A stretch of 64,000 nt of DNA, taken from contig NZ_LZMC01000084.1 of the NCBI RefSeq assembly GCF_001668615.1, positions 1-64,000 on the forward strand, written 5' to 3'. Under the pieces are notes generated by a model. That model ran no database searches. It was not told where the DNA came from and was given only the letters and a program-made list of their open reading frames with translations. Below are positions 62,169-64,000 of the stretch, one piece after another. Source of the DNA: Mycobacterium sp. 1274761.0. GTDB taxonomy: Bacteria; Actinomycetota; Actinomycetes; Mycobacteriales; Mycobacteriaceae. Both the position numbers and the translations under genes were made by a program. Numbering within the stretch: the first letter of the stretch is position 1; each line of letters opens with the position of its first letter.

Positions 62169-64000
62169 TTAGTACACGTCGCGGACATAGCGCTTGTCGG
62201 CCACCAAGTCCCGCTTGTAGTGGTGCGCGTCCTCCTCGGACATTTTGCCGTAGGTCTTGATGATGGAGGTCAGCGTTGCGTCGACGTCGCGGGCCATCCG
62301 GGTGGCGTCACCGCAAACGTAGAAATGAGCGCCGTCTTGCAACCAGCGCCACAGGTCGGCACCGTAGTCGAGCATCTTGTGCTGGACGTAGACGCGGTTG
62401 GCTTGGTCGCGGGAGAACGCCAGATCCAGCCGGTCGAGGAAGCCGTCGTGCACCATGTCTTCGAAATCATCGCGGTAGTAATAGTTTTCGCTGCGGCGCT
62501 GCTCACCGAAAAACAGCCAGTTGCGACCGGTGTGGCCGAGCGCGCGACGCTCCTGCAGGAAGCCGCGGAACGGCGCGATGCCCGTCCCGGGCCCCACCAT
62601 GATCATCGGCGTGGTCGGATCCTTCGGCGGACGGAAATGCGGTGACCGCTGCAGGAACACCGGCGCCGCGTCCGCGCGGTCGGCCAGATACGTCGAGCAG
62701 ACCCCGCCGCGCTCGGCCCCGCGCCGGCCCCGGTAGCGCACCACGGACACCGTCAGCTGCACCTCGTGGGGGCTGACCAGCGGGCTCGACGAGATCGAAT
62801 AGCTCCTCGGGGTCAACCGCACCAGCACCTCTTGCCACTGCTGCGGCTCGGCCGACACCCTAAATTCCTCGACGATGTCCAGTCCGTTGCGACCGACCAG
62901 CCACTTGTTCAACTTGTCCGACGGCGCGCGCAGCACCTTGGCGGCCTTGCGGTCATTGCAGTTCTCGGCGACGAACCGCAACAGATCTGGGGTGACGCGG
63001 CAGATGTCGTAGCACTGGCCCAGCGCGTCGTGCAAGGTATGCGGTGCGCCGTCGACCTCGACGATTTCGTGGCCTTCCAGCCCGGTCGCGGTCAGCCAGG
63101 CATCCACCACGGTTCGGCTGTTGGTCGCCACCACGCCGAGCGAATCGCCGACAGAGTATTCGACGTCGTAGCCGGAGATGTCAAAGCCGAACTGCCGCAC
63201 CTCTTTTGCCGATCGCGGTGCGGTCAACACCGTATTGCGTGACAGCTTGGCCAGCAGGGGATCCGCGCGGGTGAACGGTTCGTCGACGACGGTATCCGGT
63301 TGTGCCACCACGCCGAGCGCGGCGGCGACATCGTCGGCCCACTTCGTCATCGGCCCGTTGTCGTAGGCCTCACACTCGGCCCGTTCGATCAGCTTCTCTG
63401 CACCCAGAGCCGCGAACCTGCCGTCGATGGATTTGGCGTAGCCACAGAAGTCGGCGTAGGCGCGGTCGCCGATGCCGAGTACGGCGTAGCGCAGGCCGTC
63501 GAGCATCGGCGCATCGGGGGCACCGATGCGCTGCCAGAAACCCGCGCCGTTGTCGGGTGGGCCGCCGTCACCAAAGGTGCTGGTGACGATCAGCACGTCG
63601 CGGGCCGCCGCCAGTTGCGCCAGCGGCACCTCGTCCATGTTGGCCAGCCGCGAGTCGCCGAGCCGCCGCGCCAGCCGGGCCGCAAAGTCCTCGGCGGTGC
63701 CGGTCTGCGACGCCCACAGCACCAGCGGCCCATCTCCCCCGACGACCGTGGTGCTCGCCGCGCGGGTGGGTGCGGGCCCCACCGGTCGCGCGCTGACCGC
63801 GCACACCTTGAACTCCGGCTGCAGCGACTGCGCGTCGACCGCGTCGCTGGTCAGCGCGTTGATGGTCAGATACTCGCCGTGCTCGTCGTTCCAGTGGAAC
63901 GGCGCGAAACACGTCCCCTGCCGCACGCGGTCGGTGACCACGGCGGGCAGCACCGCGCGTCCTCGCCGCGACGTGAGCTCGACCTGCTGGCCGTCGGAAA
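62169..64000 (-). CDS. Nitrate reductase-flavoprotein fusion (3' part)
   Basis: About 610 codons, open past the right edge. The first residues seen (VRQGTCFAPFHWNDEHGEYLTINALTSDAVD) belong to the molybdopterin dinucleotide-binding domain of an assimilatory nitrate reductase. Then comes a flavodoxin-like domain (LWASQTGTAEDFAARLA, STFGDGGPPDNGAGFW) and a CPR-type FAD/NADP reductase domain (RSYSISSSP, GGVCSTYLAD, MVGPGTGIAPFRGFLQERRA, FFGEQRRSENYYY, ending VADKRYVRDVY). This matches the bifunctional nitrate reductase/sulfite reductase flavoprotein of actinobacteria. No separate reductase would be needed to feed electrons to the Mo centre. Confidence 0.88.
   Translation of the reverse strand, partial: SDGQQVELTSRRGRAVLPAVVTDRVRQGTCFAPFHWNDEHGEYLTINALTSDAVDAQSLQPEFKVCAVSARPVGPAPTRAASTTVVGGDGPLVLWASQTGTAEDFAARLARRLGDSRLANMDEVPLAQLAAARDVLIVTSTFGDGGPPDNGAGFWQRIGAPDAPMLDGLRYAVLGIGDRAYADFCGYAKSIDGRFAALGAEKLIERAECEAYDNGPMTKWADDVAAALGVVAQPDTVVDEPFTRADPLLAKLSRNTVLTAPRSAKEVRQFGFDISGYDVEYSVGDSLGVVATNSRTVVDAWLTATGLEGHEIVEVDGAPHTLHDALGQCYDICRVTPDLLRFVAENCNDRKAAKVLRAPSDKLNKWLVGRNGLDIVEEFRVSAEPQQWQEVLVRLTPRSYSISSSPLVSPHEVQLTVSVVRYRGRRGAERGGVCSTYLADRADAAPVFLQRSPHFRPPKDPTTPMIMVGPGTGIAPFRGFLQERRALGHTGRNWLFFGEQRRSENYYYRDDFEDMVHDGFLDRLDLAFSRDQANRVYVQHKMLDYGADLWRWLQDGAHFYVCGDATRMARDVDATLTSIIKTYGKMSEEDAHHYKRDLVADKRYVRDVY

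Overview
The window is high-GC actinobacterial DNA that reads as a fast-growing Mycobacterium (Mycolicibacterium-type) chromosome. Markers are the complete pupylation/proteasome set, mycothiol synthesis (mshC), an F420-type split-barrel protein, MTB12-family antigens, DUF732 and DUF4333 proteins, TatA/TatC and PafBC. Gene order largely follows the M. tuberculosis Rv2066 to Rv2141c interval as I remember it, without the PE/PPE insertions of that species.

Layout. (1) 1-7500: cobalamin synthesis. A broken or fold-back cobIJ lies at the left edge, followed by a phosphotransferase-fold protein and an FAD monooxygenase. The minus-strand chain SDR-cobL-cobM-cobK has every junction overlapping by 4 nt. 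(2) 7600-15800: a small secreted protein, a zinc-ribbon/DUF732 membrane protein, PepE, a 5'-3' exonuclease, a DUF4333 protein, helicase HelY, TatC and TatA. (3) 15800-30600: the Pup-proteasome locus (pafC, pafB, pafA, prcA, prcB, pup, dop, mpa). It is interrupted by an ESX-like small protein with a DUF1023 hydrolase, an epoxide-hydrolase-like gene and two tandem paralogous membrane proteins. (4) 30600-41400: MTB12-like antigens, TrmI, a RecB-type nuclease, a thioesterase-like protein, an ArsR/SRPBCC/DoxX-like group under a palindromic operator, a flavin reductase, hisE-hisG, a glucose-type permease and a HAD phosphatase. (5) 41400-58400: an E. coli-type metH preceded by a probable S-adenosylhomocysteine riboswitch, a PAC2 protein, mshC, cysQ, the SCO1664/DUF3090/phosphatase/uppP cluster, lppL, pyrD, a PEBP protein, an M20 peptidase and tRNA-Leu(GAG). 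(6) 58367-62168: a small accessory island next to the tRNA with a decayed IS481 transposase, a repeat-bearing secreted protein, two small orphans and a cupredoxin lipoprotein. (7) 62169 to the right edge: the C-terminal part of a nitrate reductase-flavoprotein fusion.

Functional links. CobIJ/K/M/L make corrin precursors of vitamin B12, and MetH in the same window is a B12 enzyme. The RNA upstream of metH looks like a sensor of SAH, the by-product of the methyl cycle that MetH serves. PafA attaches Pup and Dop activates or removes it. Mpa unfolds pupylated proteins into the PrcBA core. PafBC is the DNA-damage transcription regulator encoded with them. MshC commits to mycothiol, and CysQ clears PAP from sulfur assimilation.

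The most interesting non-gene signals are the SAH riboswitch candidate, the fold-back at the left edge, the 27-bp repeat tail on cobM, the duplicated 11-codon mini-ORF between uppP and the phosphatase gene, and the likely CTG start of an LppK-like lipoprotein. No CRISPR array and no intact mobile element were seen. All family calls were made by reading the sequence, without database searches.
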